NCBI GenBank assembly: GCA_017941085.1
Contig: JAGAXF010000001.1
Location: 1-64,000, forward strand
Length of the DNA stretch: 64,000 bases
From: Bacillota bacterium
GTDB lineage: Bacteria > Bacillota > Clostridia > Peptostreptococcales > Anaerovoracaceae
Reading direction: 5' to 3'
The position numbers and the translations under genes are program-made. Below, in pieces: positions 29,279 through 39,056 of this stretch; position 1 is the first letter of the stretch, and every line of letters begins with the position of its first letter. The notes beneath the pieces are model-generated. The model did not search any database. It was not told the DNA's origin and was given only the letters and a program-made list of their open reading frames with translations.

Positions 29279-30603
29279 TGAAGAATATGCCAAATGAAAT
29301 GCACACTTCAAATGAGCTTACCTGCACCCACAAAGATTATTGCGGAGGTTGTACCTATAACGGATTCGATTATGATGTGGTAAGACATGAAAAGGATAAA
29401 GAGTTTAGAACTGTATTTAGAGAAAAGACCGGTCTTGTTTTATTTGATAAATATGACAGAAACAGAAACGTAGATATAAAGGAAAATGAAAAGGTATTTC
29501 AAGGTGAATACCTGGGTATGCAAGGCATGCAATATAAGTGGCGTTACCACTACAGAAACAAGATGGAATATACCTTTGGGGATCTTACCAAGGACGGGGA
29601 ATTGGAACTGGGAATGCACAAAAAAGGTAATTATATGTCCATAATAACTGTGGATCATTGTCAGCTGGTTCCCGAAGATTTCAATTTAATTCTTGGCTAT
29701 ACCCTTAGCTTTGCCAAAGCTTCAGGACTTAAGCATTATCACAAGAAAACCCATAGAGGTGTTTTTCGTAATCTTATAATTAGACGAGGAGTAAGAACCG
29801 GAGAGATACTTATTGATTTGGTTACTTCTTCGGAGGCAGATGGCCATTATTCAACGGACATGCCTTTTGATGCCAAGGGCTGGATGAATGGTTTACTTAA
29901 TCTTAAACTTAAGGACAAGAATAACAAGATAGTAGGAATAATGCATACTATTAATGATAATATTGCCGATGCTGTAAACTGTGATGAGCAAAGAATTCTC
30001 TTTGGCCGTGATTATTACTATGAAGAAATTTGCGGCCTTAAGTTTAAGGTAAATGTATTTTCTTTTTTCCAAACAAATGTGGAAGCTGTAGAAAGATTGT
30101 ACCAGGAGGCAGTAGCCTTACTACCGAATTTAGAGGGAAAGACGGTATACGATCTTTTCTGTGGTACAGGGACTATTAGCCAGATAGTTGCAAAATCCGC
30201 CAAAGAGGTAATTGGGGTTGAAATAGTTGAGGATTCTGTTGAAGCAGCAGAAGTTAATGTAAAGCTAAATGGAATTGATAACTGTCGTTTCCTCTGTGGG
30301 GATGTCTTTGATATTCTGTCAAGGGCAACAGATGAAGATGATGCTTCAGTAGACTTACCAAAGCCGGAGGTAATTATAGTGGATCCTCCCAGGGTTGGCC
30401 TTAGAACAAAGGCAGTGAACAAAATCGCTTCCTACGGTGTTCCTGAGATTTTATATATCTCATGTAATACCAAAACCCTTGCAATGGATATAGCTGACTT
30501 TGATGTATGGGGCTACAAACCAACGTACATCAAAGCCTATGATAATTTTCCCTGGACCAAACATATAGAAGGGGTGACTTTGCTTTCTCGAATTAATGGC
30601 TGA
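29278..30603 (+). CDS. RlmD/TrmA-like RNA (uracil-5-) methyltransferase
   Basis: SAM-dependent uracil C5 methyltransferase of the RumA/RlmCD family. The N-terminal part has CTHKDYCGGC (residues 16-25), resembling the 4Fe-4S motif, though the TRAM domain found in many homologues is not obvious. The methyltransferase domain has YDLFCGTGTIS near 291, VDPPRVGLR near 364 and the nucleophile segment SCNTKTLAMD near 395. It overlaps tgt by one base. Target (23S rRNA U747/U1939 or tRNA U54) cannot be decided from sequence. Confidence 0.88.
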
Positions 30604-30604
30604 G

Positions 30605-30621
30605 TTTTTTCACTGAAAAAA
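30605..30621. terminator. Weak A/T hairpin between convergent genes
   Basis: TTTTTTCA and TGAAAAAA flank a single base, right after the methyltransferase stop and ahead of the convergent desulfidase stop. Its T and A tracts could end both transcripts, but the stem has little GC. Confidence 0.35.
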
Positions 30622-30633
30622 GGCGTTTAAAAT

Positions 30634-31911
30634 TTATTCTGTCATCATTTTTATTATTTCGTAATCCGTTTCTCTCATGCCTTCTCTGCCTAAACGGCTA
30701 AAGTTAGCTATAGAGTTTTCCACGCCTTTTACTACAAGACCGTCACCGCCATAGAATTGTTGACCATTTTTATACATTTCAAATCCAAAGATTCCTGTTT
30801 CCACAGCCAAGGCTATTTTTGCAGCACATGAAGACTTTGCTCCGTCGCAAATCACTCCTGATGAAATTGCCAGTGTATTAACTATTGTATGAGATATATC
30901 TTTTTCGTTTCCGCCATATAGATATGCAATTCCAGCACCGGCGCCGGCACCGGCACTGATTGCTCCGCAGTATGCAGAAAGCCTTCCTATACCATTTTTG
31001 GCGTGAAGAGTAATTAGATCTGAAATCAAAAGTGCTCTATAAAGTTTTTCTTTATCTACATTTAATTCCTTTGCATATTCAATAACGGGAAGGGAAGTAG
31101 TCATTCCCTGATTGCCGCTTCCGGAACATATAACTACAGGAAGCTCGCAACCGTTCATTCGAGCGTCTGAACCGGCGGCAGCACTTGCCTTTGCTCGGGT
31201 TCTCACATCATTTCCTGTTTTAAGAAGGACTTTTCCTATGTTGGCACCATAATCATTTTCCAATCCGTCCTTTGAAATGGCAGTATTAAATTCTATTTGC
31301 CTGTCCAATATACTGCTTACATCATTCACATCACAGGTATTGGCAAAGTCATATATGTCTTTCACCGATAGGAGTCCATAATCAGGCGTCTCTGATTCAT
31401 CATCAACGCTTAAATTGGTATCCTTTTGTAGAATTATTTCTTTGTTTTTCTCTATGTGAACGATGTTGGTATGTTCATTGGCGATACGAACCTTGGCGTA
31501 ATCATCTCCCTTAAATACGGTAACAATCATATCCAAGATGCAATCTGATTCCAGATGATTAATCTCAATTGGAGTCTCGGAGATATATGAATCCAGAGAG
31601 TCTTTTGCTTCTTCAGGAACACTTGCAATAACTTCAAGGCCTGCGTTTTCGTTCCCCCCCAGAACACCAATAGCGGCAGAAACCGCTATCCCTCGTTTGC
31701 CATTGGTATTTGGGACAACAACACTTTTTACGTTTTTGATAATGTTTCCGCTGACATCAATGTAAATCTTGTCGGGAAGGGTACCTAAAACAGACCTTGC
31801 CTTTGCAGCGCAATAAGCAAGGGCAATAGGCTCGGTACATCCCATTGCCGGAATGAGTTCTCTTTCCAATATTCTTACATAAGTTTGGTAAACCAGGCTG
31901 TTTTTGTCCAC
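30634..31911 (-). CDS. L-cysteine desulfidase family protein (CyuA/UPF0597)
   Basis: Likely iron-sulfur enzyme that breaks L-cysteine into sulfide, ammonia and pyruvate. Conserved features: LIPAMGCTEPIALAYCAAKA near residue 20 with the first cluster Cys, NGCELPVVICSGSGNQGMT near 252, and SGVICDGAKSSCAAKIALA near 355 with two further Cys. A Gly-Ala-rich loop (GAISAGAGAGAGIAYL) is typical of the family, which is related to the serine dehydratase alpha chain. The 425-residue length fits. It stands alone, divergent from the flavodoxin gene. Confidence 0.87.
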   Translation of the reverse strand: MDKNSLVYQTYVRILERELIPAMGCTEPIALAYCAAKARSVLGTLPDKIYIDVSGNIIKNVKSVVVPNTNGKRGIAVSAAIGVLGGNENAGLEVIASVPEEAKDSLDSYISETPIEINHLESDCILDMIVTVFKGDDYAKVRIANEHTNIVHIEKNKEIILQKDTNLSVDDESETPDYGLLSVKDIYDFANTCDVNDVSSILDRQIEFNTAISKDGLENDYGANIGKVLLKTGNDVRTRAKASAAAGSDARMNGCELPVVICSGSGNQGMTTSLPVIEYAKELNVDKEKLYRALLISDLITLHAKNGIGRLSAYCGAISAGAGAGAGIAYLYGGNEKDISHTIVNTLAISSGVICDGAKSSCAAKIALAVETGIFGFEMYKNGQQFYGGDGLVVKGVENSIANFSRLGREGMRETDYEIIKMMTE

Positions 31912-32018
31912 AAGAAATCCCTCCCTGTCCTAATAGGTTAGCTTTTTAATATTATAACCTTAACTCTATGTATTTACAATTTAATGGTATTTGACTCTAT
32001 TAATTTGTTAATTAGTAA

Positions 32019-32047
32019 TTGACTTTTTGGTTAGTTAATACTAACAT
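32019..32047 (+). promoter_or_regulatory. Promoter with overlapping GTTAG-N6-CTAAC inverted repeat (flavodoxin)
   Basis: TTGACT (32019-32024), 17-base spacer, TAACAT (32042-32047). The inverted repeat GTTAGTTAATACTAAC (32030-32045) lies over the spacer and -10, a typical repressor position. A very similar repeat is at 40521-40536. Confidence 0.55.
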
Positions 32048-32106
32048 AAATAATATTAAACTAACGATACAAAATTAATATATTAATCTTAAGGAGGAAA
32101 ACAAAA

Positions 32107-32529
32107 ATGGCAAAAATAGCAGTAGTTTATTGGAGCGGAACAGGTAATACTGAAGCCATGGCTAATGCAGTAGTAGAAGGCGCAAAGGAAAGAGGCGCAG
32201 AGGTTTCTGTATTTGGTCCGGCAGATTTTAATAAAGATATGGTTGCAGACTTTGATGCAATTGCATTTGGATGCCCTGCTATGGGAGCGGAAGTGCTGGA
32301 AGAAGATGAGTATGAACCTATGTTTACCGATGTCGAAACAGTTCTCAGCGGAAAGAGAATTGGACTCTTTGGTTCATATGGTTGGGGCGACGGCCAGTGG
32401 ATGAGAGACTGGGAAGATCGCTGTAAGGCTGCAGGAGCAAAGCTTGCGACAGCTCCCGTCATGGCCAACGAGACACCAGACGACAGTGCTTTATCTGAAT
32501 GCAGGTCCTTAGGCTCGATGCTTGGCTAA
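32107..32529 (+). CDS. Flavodoxin
   Basis: FMN-binding electron carrier of 140 residues. The phosphate loop is SGTGNTEAMA (residues 10-19), with the aromatic FMN-stacking loops near 58 (CPAMGAE) and 92 (YGWGDGQWM). AAGGAGG precedes the ATG. It has its own promoter and terminator and precedes an ABC exporter pair. Flavodoxins often replace ferredoxin under iron shortage, so a link to metal limitation is possible. Confidence 0.92.
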   Translation: MAKIAVVYWSGTGNTEAMANAVVEGAKERGAEVSVFGPADFNKDMVADFDAIAFGCPAMGAEVLEEDEYEPMFTDVETVLSGKRIGLFGSYGWGDGQWMRDWEDRCKAAGAKLATAPVMANETPDDSALSECRSLGSMLG

Positions 32530-32538
32530 ACTCGACGT

Positions 32539-32575
32539 AAAAGTGAGCTCCGTAGGGGCTCACTTTTGTTTGATT
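32539..32575 (+). terminator. Intrinsic terminator after flavodoxin
   Basis: AAAAGTGAGC (32539-32548) pairs with GCTCACTTTT (32558-32567), and the stem is extended by CC/GG around a short loop; T-rich tail follows. Confidence 0.85.
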
Positions 32576-32605
32576 AAATATAAGGTTTAATTTTGGAGAA
32601 ATTAT

Positions 32606-34414
32606 ATGGAAAGGAACGAGAAAAAACAAAGCGACCTGGTAAAGCTGCTAAACTATACGGGTAATTACAAGTCCCTAACTTTTATGGGCTTACTATTATC
32701 TGCTATTGCCATGATAATGGGAATGGCCCCATATATTTGTATTTGGTTGGTGGCAAGAGACCTAATCGAGGTAGCTCCCAATTGGACAGAAGCAACTAGT
32801 ATATCAGGTTACGGTTGGATGGCCTTTGCTTTTGCCGTTGGAGGAATAGTAATTTATTTTTTCGCTCTTATGTGCACCCACCTGGCTGCATTCAGAACTG
32901 CATCAAATATAAGAAAGCACGGAATGGCCCATCTAATGAAGACTCCCATGGGCTACTTTGACAACAACGCATCGGGCCTCATAAGAAATAGACTTAACGG
33001 TGCGGCTTCAGAAACCGAGACCCTTCTGGCACACAACCTTGCGGATATAGTTGGAACGGTGGCTATGTTTATCGCCATGATAGTTCTCATGTTTGTCTTT
33101 GATTGGAGGATGGGAGCGGCTTGCATATTAGCGGCTGTCATTTCTGTTGTGGCAATGTTCTCCATGATGGGAGGAAAGAACGCAGGCCTAATGGCGGAAT
33201 ACCAGGCTGCCCAAGACGTAATGAGTAAGGCAGGAACGGAATACGTGAGAGGAATCCCTGTAGTTAAGGTGTTTCAGCAGACCGTTAATTCCTTCAAGGC
33301 TTTCAAGAAAGCAATTGAGGATTATAGTGAAAAGGCAGGATATTATCAAGGAGATGTATGTAGAATTCCTCAGGCGATAAACCTTACATTCACAGAGGGT
33401 GCTTTTATCTTCCTTATCCCCGTGGCACTTTTCATAGCACCAAAGGCAGTGGAAACAGGAAACTTTGCAGAATTTGTTACGGACTTTGCATTTTATGCTG
33501 TCTTCTCTGCCATTATCTCCACGGCCCTGGCAAAGGTGATGTTTGCAGCAAGTGGAACCATGCTGGCAAGTGCAGCCATGACAAGAATAAACTATATTAC
33601 CGATGCCCCAATTCAGAATGTGTCGGAAAGACCGGAGTCTATCAAAGGAAACACCATTGAATTTAAAGATGTTACTTTTTCCTACAGTGAATCAAATTCA
33701 CCAGCCCTTAGTAACGTGTCTTTTAGAGTAGAATCCGGAGAAACTGTGGCATTGGTAGGGCCATCCGGTGGGGGGAAAACAACGGCGGCAAGCCTCATCC
33801 CCAGGTTCTGGGATGCCGGGTCCGGCACAGTGGAGGTAGGTGGAGTTGACGTTACCAAGGTGGACCCAAGGGAACTCATGAGTAAGGTTGCTTTTGTTTT
33901 TCAGAACAATAGAATTTTTAAGACTTCGATTTTAGAAAACGTTAGAGCGGCAAGACCTGAAGCGTCAGTAGATGAGGTTAAGGAGGCTCTTAAACTTGCA
34001 CAGTGTGACGATATAATAGCAAAGCTTCCTGAGGGAATAGACACTAAGATAGGCACAGAGGGGACCTATTTGTCAGGAGGAGAGACCCAAAGAATTGCAA
34101 TAGCAAGGGCGATTCTAAAAGATGCTCCTATTGTTGTACTTGACGAGGCTACAGCCTTTGCTGATCCGGAAAATGAAATTATGATCCAGGAAGCTTTTAA
34201 GAAACTCATGGAAGGCCGAACGGTAATCATGATTGCTCATAGACTTTCTACAGTGGTAGGTGCAGACAGAATTATCGTTCTAAACGAGGGAAGGGTTGAG
34301 GAGTCAGGCACCCACGAGGAACTGGTTTCAAAGGGTGGCCTTTACTCTCGTATGTGGGAGGATTATAACAAAGCGGTACAGTGGAAAATCGGTAAAGAAG
34401 GGGAGGCGGAATAA
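32606..34414 (+). CDS. ABC exporter half-transporter, subunit 1
   Basis: Six membrane helices (about residues 15-310) fused to an ATPase domain: Walker A GPSGGGKTT near 384, signature LSGGETQR near 492, Walker B IVVLDEATAFAD near 512, and H-switch IAHRLST. The 602 residues fit a type IV exporter half. The gene overlaps the next one by one base, so the two halves very likely form a heterodimer. The pair resembles YbtP/YbtQ and Irp-type exporters in layout, which act in siderophore traffic, but substrate cannot be read from sequence. Confidence 0.9.
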   Translation: MERNEKKQSDLVKLLNYTGNYKSLTFMGLLLSAIAMIMGMAPYICIWLVARDLIEVAPNWTEATSISGYGWMAFAFAVGGIVIYFFALMCTHLAAFRTASNIRKHGMAHLMKTPMGYFDNNASGLIRNRLNGAASETETLLAHNLADIVGTVAMFIAMIVLMFVFDWRMGAACILAAVISVVAMFSMMGGKNAGLMAEYQAAQDVMSKAGTEYVRGIPVVKVFQQTVNSFKAFKKAIEDYSEKAGYYQGDVCRIPQAINLTFTEGAFIFLIPVALFIAPKAVETGNFAEFVTDFAFYAVFSAIISTALAKVMFAASGTMLASAAMTRINYITDAPIQNVSERPESIKGNTIEFKDVTFSYSESNSPALSNVSFRVESGETVALVGPSGGGKTTAASLIPRFWDAGSGTVEVGGVDVTKVDPRELMSKVAFVFQNNRIFKTSILENVRAARPEASVDEVKEALKLAQCDDIIAKLPEGIDTKIGTEGTYLSGGETQRIAIARAILKDAPIVVLDEATAFADPENEIMIQEAFKKLMEGRTVIMIAHRLSTVVGADRIIVLNEGRVEESGTHEELVSKGGLYSRMWEDYNKAVQWKIGKEGEAE

Positions 34415-36156
34415 TGTTCGGAGAAAAATTTAAAAGAAAATACGCCTTAAGTGACCAAGGAATTATAACCACGAAAAAAGGTACCTTCTGGACCGTAATA
34501 GTGAACCTAATCGTAATGGCAGGGATGGGAATACTCTATCTTCTTATGGTTAGATTCATGAGAACCCTAACAGATGGTGCAGAGCTTCCGGGACCAATGC
34601 TGTTTATCGGACTTACAATAGCATTTTTAGTGCTTTCATTTATTACCCATCTACAGCAATACAAGGCCACATACGGTCTCGTATATGAAGAAGTTGAAAC
34701 CATGAGACTGGGATTGGCTGAAAGATTAAGAAAGCTTCCTCTTGGTTACTTTGGGAAGCGAGACATTGCAGATCTAACGGAAACCATTATGGGAGACGTA
34801 AATAGAATGGAACACGTCTGGTCTCACGTTCTTGGTTACCTCTATGGCTCGTATATATCAACGGGCATAATCTTTGTTATGCTAATGCTATATAATTGGA
34901 AACTTGCAATAGCCTGTCTTTGGGGCGTTCCGGTTGCCTTTGCTCTTCTATTTGGAAGCAGAAAACTTGCAAATAAAAATGCAGAAATAACCAAGGCTGC
35001 AGGTTTAGAGGTTGCAGACAGTATGCAGGAAGCCCTCGAAAATATAAGGGAGATTCATTCCACTGGTCAGGAGGAGAGGTATATAAAAGAACTTAATCAA
35101 AAGATAGACCACCATGAGTCCACAATGATACGTGGTGAACTGGCGACAGGATTGTTTGTTAACGGTGCAAGCGTAATTATGCGCCTTGGTGTCGCCACAA
35201 CTATTCTCCTTGGAGCAAAGTTAATACTTTCGGGAAGCATCGACTTTATGGTTCTCTTCATGTTCCTTCTGGTTATAACCAGAGTCTATGCACCTTTTGA
35301 TCAAAGTTTGGCACTTATAGCAGAGGTATTTCTATCCCAGGTATCTGCAGACAGGCTCATGGAGATTTATGAGGAACCCATACAGGAAGGTGTGGAAGAT
35401 TTTAACCCGCCTGGACATGATATAGAGTTTAAGGATGTCCACTTTGCTTACGATAATGAGCAAGTCCTTAATGGAATAAGTTTTACTGCAAAGGAAGGAG
35501 AGGTAACCGCTTTAGTTGGTCCCTCCGGAAGTGGAAAGAGTACCTGCGCCCGGCTTGCAGCGAGGCTTTGGGATATAGATAGGGGAAGCATAGAGGTTGG
35601 CGGAGTAGATATCTCAACGGTTGACCCGGAGGTTCTCCTAACGGATTACTCCATGGTATTCCAGGACGTGGTTCTCTTTGATGATACCATCATGGAAAAT
35701 ATAAGACTGGGAAAATTTGGAGCAACAGACGAGGAAGTCTTTGCTGCAGCAAAGGCAGCAAACTGCGACGAATTCGTGAACAAACTTCCGGAAGGATACA
35801 ACACTCCAATAGGAGAAAACGGTGCAAAACTTTCGGGCGGTGAGCGCCAGAGAATATCCATTGCAAGAGCTCTTCTTAAGGACGCCCCCATTGTTCTACT
35901 GGATGAAGCTACTGCATCTCTGGACGTGGAAAATGAAACCAAAGTTCAGGGTGCGCTATCAAGACTCCTGGCAGGAAAGACGGTTCTGGTAATCGCTCAT
36001 AGAATGAGAACCGTTGAAGCGGCGGACAAGATTGTAGTGCTTGATAAAGGAAGAGTAGTAGAAGAGGGACGACCGGAAGAATTGAGAAGCAAAGAAGGAA
36101 GTGTGTTTAAGCATATGGCAGATCTTCAGGCCAAGGGTGCAACTTGGACCGTGTAA
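34414..36156 (+). CDS. ABC exporter half-transporter, subunit 2
   Basis: Partner of the preceding gene. Six membrane helices (about 25-300), Walker A GPSGSGKST near 370, signature LSGGERQR near 472, Walker B PIVLLDEATASLDVENE, and IAHRMRTVE as H-loop. Both halves have canonical ATPase residues, so both sites could be active. The 580-residue gene ends 27 bases before the convergent LysR gene. Confidence 0.9.
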   Translation: MFGEKFKRKYALSDQGIITTKKGTFWTVIVNLIVMAGMGILYLLMVRFMRTLTDGAELPGPMLFIGLTIAFLVLSFITHLQQYKATYGLVYEEVETMRLGLAERLRKLPLGYFGKRDIADLTETIMGDVNRMEHVWSHVLGYLYGSYISTGIIFVMLMLYNWKLAIACLWGVPVAFALLFGSRKLANKNAEITKAAGLEVADSMQEALENIREIHSTGQEERYIKELNQKIDHHESTMIRGELATGLFVNGASVIMRLGVATTILLGAKLILSGSIDFMVLFMFLLVITRVYAPFDQSLALIAEVFLSQVSADRLMEIYEEPIQEGVEDFNPPGHDIEFKDVHFAYDNEQVLNGISFTAKEGEVTALVGPSGSGKSTCARLAARLWDIDRGSIEVGGVDISTVDPEVLLTDYSMVFQDVVLFDDTIMENIRLGKFGATDEEVFAAAKAANCDEFVNKLPEGYNTPIGENGAKLSGGERQRISIARALLKDAPIVLLDEATASLDVENETKVQGALSRLLAGKTVLVIAHRMRTVEAADKIVVLDKGRVVEEGRPEELRSKEGSVFKHMADLQAKGATWTV

Positions 36157-36182
36157 CAGATTAATGAATCAATCCGGCTTAA

Positions 36183-37064
36183 CTAATTGCTTCTAAAGAC
36201 TGACTGAATTTCTTCCAGGAATCTTTGAGCCATGGGAGTTAAGGTTTGGTTCTTTTTCCAAATGAGGTGAAGTCTTGTTTCAAGCTTTTGAGAAAGAGGC
36301 CGGAAGCAAAGCTTTCCTGATTCGGATGTGTCAAGAAGCTTGTCAAAGGTAAGCAAATAGCCAAGTCCTTCACCGGCAAATACTCCTCCGTTGTAGGAGA
36401 GCTTAAAGGATCCTTCAAGCTTTAATTTATCAAAGATAGAACCGGCCCACTGCGAGATTTCATTGTTCCAGGCCTGACCGGAACAAAATAGAGGAAGTCC
36501 AACAAGATCCTTGGCTCTTATGGATTTCTTGGAAGAAAGTGGGTCGGTTTTCTGCATCACCAGCCCCCATGTATCCGATTTCGGAAAGGGAAGGTGATTA
36601 TATTTTTTTGTATCGGGCTCCTCCGCCAACACGGCAAAATCCAGGATGCCCTTATCAAGTTTATCAATGACCTGCTCAGTATCTCCACTTGTTATATTGT
36701 AGTGGAGATTAGGGTAGTTTTTTTTGAGAGATTTTATGGTTTTGGCTATGTAGTTAATATGCCAGGATTCAGCCAGGCCTAGGTAGATTTCTCCCCCGGA
36801 TATGTCATCCATGGATATGAACTCATTGGAAATTTTATCTGCCATTGCAATTAGGTCTTCAGCTTGATTCCGAAGAAATATACCTTCTTCTGTTAACTCG
36901 ATATTAAAACTATGCCTTACGAATAGCTTTTTACCTAATTCATCTTCAAGAGCCTTAAGCTGTTTGGATAGGGTGGGCTGGGTCACATGAAGAATATCTG
37001 CCGCTTTGGTCATATTCTCTTCTTGAGCAACAGCTAAAAAATATCTAAGAGTACGTATTTCCAT
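36183..37064 (-). CDS. LysR-family transcriptional regulator
   Basis: 293 residues from ATG 37064. The N-terminal helix-turn-helix is RTLRYFLAVAQEENMTKAAD then QPTLSKQLKALE (residues 4-55), followed by the periplasmic-binding-like effector domain (about 90-290). An in-frame TTG at 37079 would add five residues, but AAAGGA lies seven bases before ATG 37064, which gives the family-typical start MEIRTLRYF. It is divergent from the SDR gene, with palindromes between, and so probably controls that operon and itself. Confidence 0.92.
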   Translation of the reverse strand: MEIRTLRYFLAVAQEENMTKAADILHVTQPTLSKQLKALEDELGKKLFVRHSFNIELTEEGIFLRNQAEDLIAMADKISNEFISMDDISGGEIYLGLAESWHINYIAKTIKSLKKNYPNLHYNITSGDTEQVIDKLDKGILDFAVLAEEPDTKKYNHLPFPKSDTWGLVMQKTDPLSSKKSIRAKDLVGLPLFCSGQAWNNEISQWAGSIFDKLKLEGSFKLSYNGGVFAGEGLGYLLTFDKLLDTSESGKLCFRPLSQKLETRLHLIWKKNQTLTPMAQRFLEEIQSVFRSN

Positions 37065-37088
37065 TTTGATTCCTTTCAATATAATATG

Positions 37089-37117
37089 ATATGCATATTT
37101 GGAATATCATGATATTC
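37089..37117. promoter_or_regulatory. Tandem palindromes between LysR and SDR genes
   Basis: ATATGCATAT (37089-37098) and the perfect 16-base palindrome GAATATCATGATATTC (37102-37117). LysR proteins bind such dyads in divergent intergenic regions. Which one is the recognition site and which the activation site is not known. Confidence 0.5.
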
Positions 37118-37233
37118 ATTATAACCATTAGCGCCATATTCTTCAATAGCCTACAATATTAATATATTAAAAGTAATTAATATAAATTATGTCTACACAT
37201 GAAAGCGGATATAGGAATATCAGGAGGATAAAA

Positions 37234-38004
37234 ATGCTGGAAAAAATGCTGGATGGAAAGGTGGCTATTATATCAGGTGCAAGCTATGGAATGGGAGAGA
37301 CTATGGCGGAGGTCTTTGCCAGAGAAGGGGCAAAAGTTGTAATGACGGCAAGAGGCGAAGAGAAATTGGATTTAGCGGTAAACAATCTGAAATCCAAGGG
37401 CTATGATGTTACAGGAGTTGTTGCGGATAACAAGAATCTTGATGACGTAAAGAAGGTAATCCAAACTGCCCTAGACACATATGGCGATCTTGATATTGTA
37501 ATAAACAATGCTGCAATTGGAGAACAAAAGATGATAGACGAAACAGACGATGAGTGGCTGGAACATGTATATCAGACCAATGTGTTTGGTCCCTTTAGAT
37601 TTATAAGAGAGTCATTAAAGGTATTTATGCCAAAGAACGAAGGTTGCATAATTAATATATCCTCAGTAAATGGAGATAGACCTTTCTGTGGTGCTTCCTA
37701 TACGTCTTCCAAAGGAGCTATTAATACTTTGACGAAAAATGTAGCCATGCGACTTATTGATACCAATATTAGAATTAATGCAGTGGCTCCGGGAGCAACG
37801 GTTACTCCTGCCCACTTGGCCAACAAAGCCGGGGAACAGCCGGGAGGAGCAAAGATGTTGGAGTACAGCAAGCATTTTGTGTATTTTCCGGGACCGGAAT
37901 GTGATCCGGAAGATCAGGCCAATGCATGCCTTTACCTGGCATCGGATATGGGAAGACATGTAAAAGGTCAGGTTATCCAGGTTTGCAACGGTGCATTCCT
38001 GTAG
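37234..38004 (+). CDS. Short-chain dehydrogenase/reductase
   Basis: NAD(P)-dependent SDR. Starts MLEKMLDGKVAIISG at ATG 37234, preceded by CAGGAGG; an upstream ATG at 37189 lacks a ribosome site. Cofactor motif SGASYGMG, the NNAA motif, and catalytic Ser-Tyr-Lys (INISSVNG then YTSSK). 256 residues is usual. It heads a three-gene set with a hydrolase and an aldo/keto reductase lipoprotein that the LysR gene probably controls. Substrate unknown. Confidence 0.88.
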   Translation: MLEKMLDGKVAIISGASYGMGETMAEVFAREGAKVVMTARGEEKLDLAVNNLKSKGYDVTGVVADNKNLDDVKKVIQTALDTYGDLDIVINNAAIGEQKMIDETDDEWLEHVYQTNVFGPFRFIRESLKVFMPKNEGCIINISSVNGDRPFCGASYTSSKGAINTLTKNVAMRLIDTNIRINAVAPGATVTPAHLANKAGEQPGGAKMLEYSKHFVYFPGPECDPEDQANACLYLASDMGRHVKGQVIQVCNGAFL

Positions 38005-38054
38005 AAAGCATTATCAAAAAAACTGAGTAATTATTATCAATGGAGGAAAAGAAT

Positions 38055-39056
38055 ATGATAAAAAAGGAAAACCTAAAGTTAGTTCAAGAATGGGATAAAA
38101 CATTTCCCAAAAGTGATAATATTGAACATGAGAAAGTCACCTTTGTAAATCGCTATGGTATTACTCTTGCAGCGGATATGTATAGGCCTAAAAATGCCGA
38201 GGGTAAGCTTCCGGCAATTGCTGTTTGTGGGCCTTTCGGTGCAGTTAAAGAGCAGTGCTCCGGCCTCTATGCTCAGACCATGGCAGAAAGAGGTTTTCTT
38301 ACAATTGCCTTTGACCCTTCCTTTACCGGAGAGAGTGGTGGAAATGTAAGATACATGGCATCTCCGGATATCAATACAGAGGACTTTATGGCTGCGGTAG
38401 ACTTTTTGTCATTGAATGAAAAAGTTGACCCTGAGAAAATTGGAATCATCGGTATCTGTGGATGGGGAGGTATGGCTCTTAATACCGCGGCTTTGGACAC
38501 TAGAGTCAAGGCAACAGTTTCATCAACCATGTATGATATGACTAGAGTAAATGCAAAGGGATACTTTGATTCTGAAGACAGCGAAGAGCAACGCTTCGAA
38601 AAAAGAAAAGCAATGTGCGCTCAAAGGCTAGAGGATTTAAAAGCCGGTGAATATAAGTTGGGCGGAGGAGTAGTGGATCCTCTGCCTGAGGATGCACCAT
38701 TTTTCGTAGCGGATTATTATGATTACTACAAGACAAATCGTGGGTATCATGAAAGATCTCTTAATTCCAACGGTGGATGGAATGTGATAGGCTGCCAATC
38801 ATTTATGAATCAACCGATTCTAAAATATACTGATGAGATTAGAAGCGCAGTTCTTGTTATGCATGGTGAAAAAGCCCATTCATGTTATTTCTCAAAAGAG
38901 GCATTTGAAGAAATGACTGCAGACAGCAAGTATACTGATAACAAGGAACTTCTAATAATACCTGATGTTGTTCATACGGACCTTTATGATGGTGGAGGAA
39001 AGGGTGCTATTCCCTTTGATAAATTAGAGGATTTTTTTACGGAGTATCTTAAATGA
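38055..39056 (+). CDS. Alpha/beta hydrolase (dienelactone-hydrolase-like)
   Basis: 333 residues from ATG 38055, which follows TGGAGGAAAAG; the ATG at 38040 is itself in the ribosome site. The nucleophile elbow reads GICGWGG, giving Cys in place of Ser as in dienelactone hydrolase; Asp/His candidates are in VMHGEKAHS and PDVVHTDLYDG. The oxyanion region is VCGPFGAVKEQCSG. The stop overlaps the following ATG by four bases, so it is coupled to the reductase lipoprotein. Substrate unknown. Confidence 0.85.
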   Translation: MIKKENLKLVQEWDKTFPKSDNIEHEKVTFVNRYGITLAADMYRPKNAEGKLPAIAVCGPFGAVKEQCSGLYAQTMAERGFLTIAFDPSFTGESGGNVRYMASPDINTEDFMAAVDFLSLNEKVDPEKIGIIGICGWGGMALNTAALDTRVKATVSSTMYDMTRVNAKGYFDSEDSEEQRFEKRKAMCAQRLEDLKAGEYKLGGGVVDPLPEDAPFFVADYYDYYKTNRGYHERSLNSNGGWNVIGCQSFMNQPILKYTDEIRSAVLVMHGEKAHSCYFSKEAFEEMTADSKYTDNKELLIIPDVVHTDLYDGGGKGAIPFDKLEDFFTEYLK

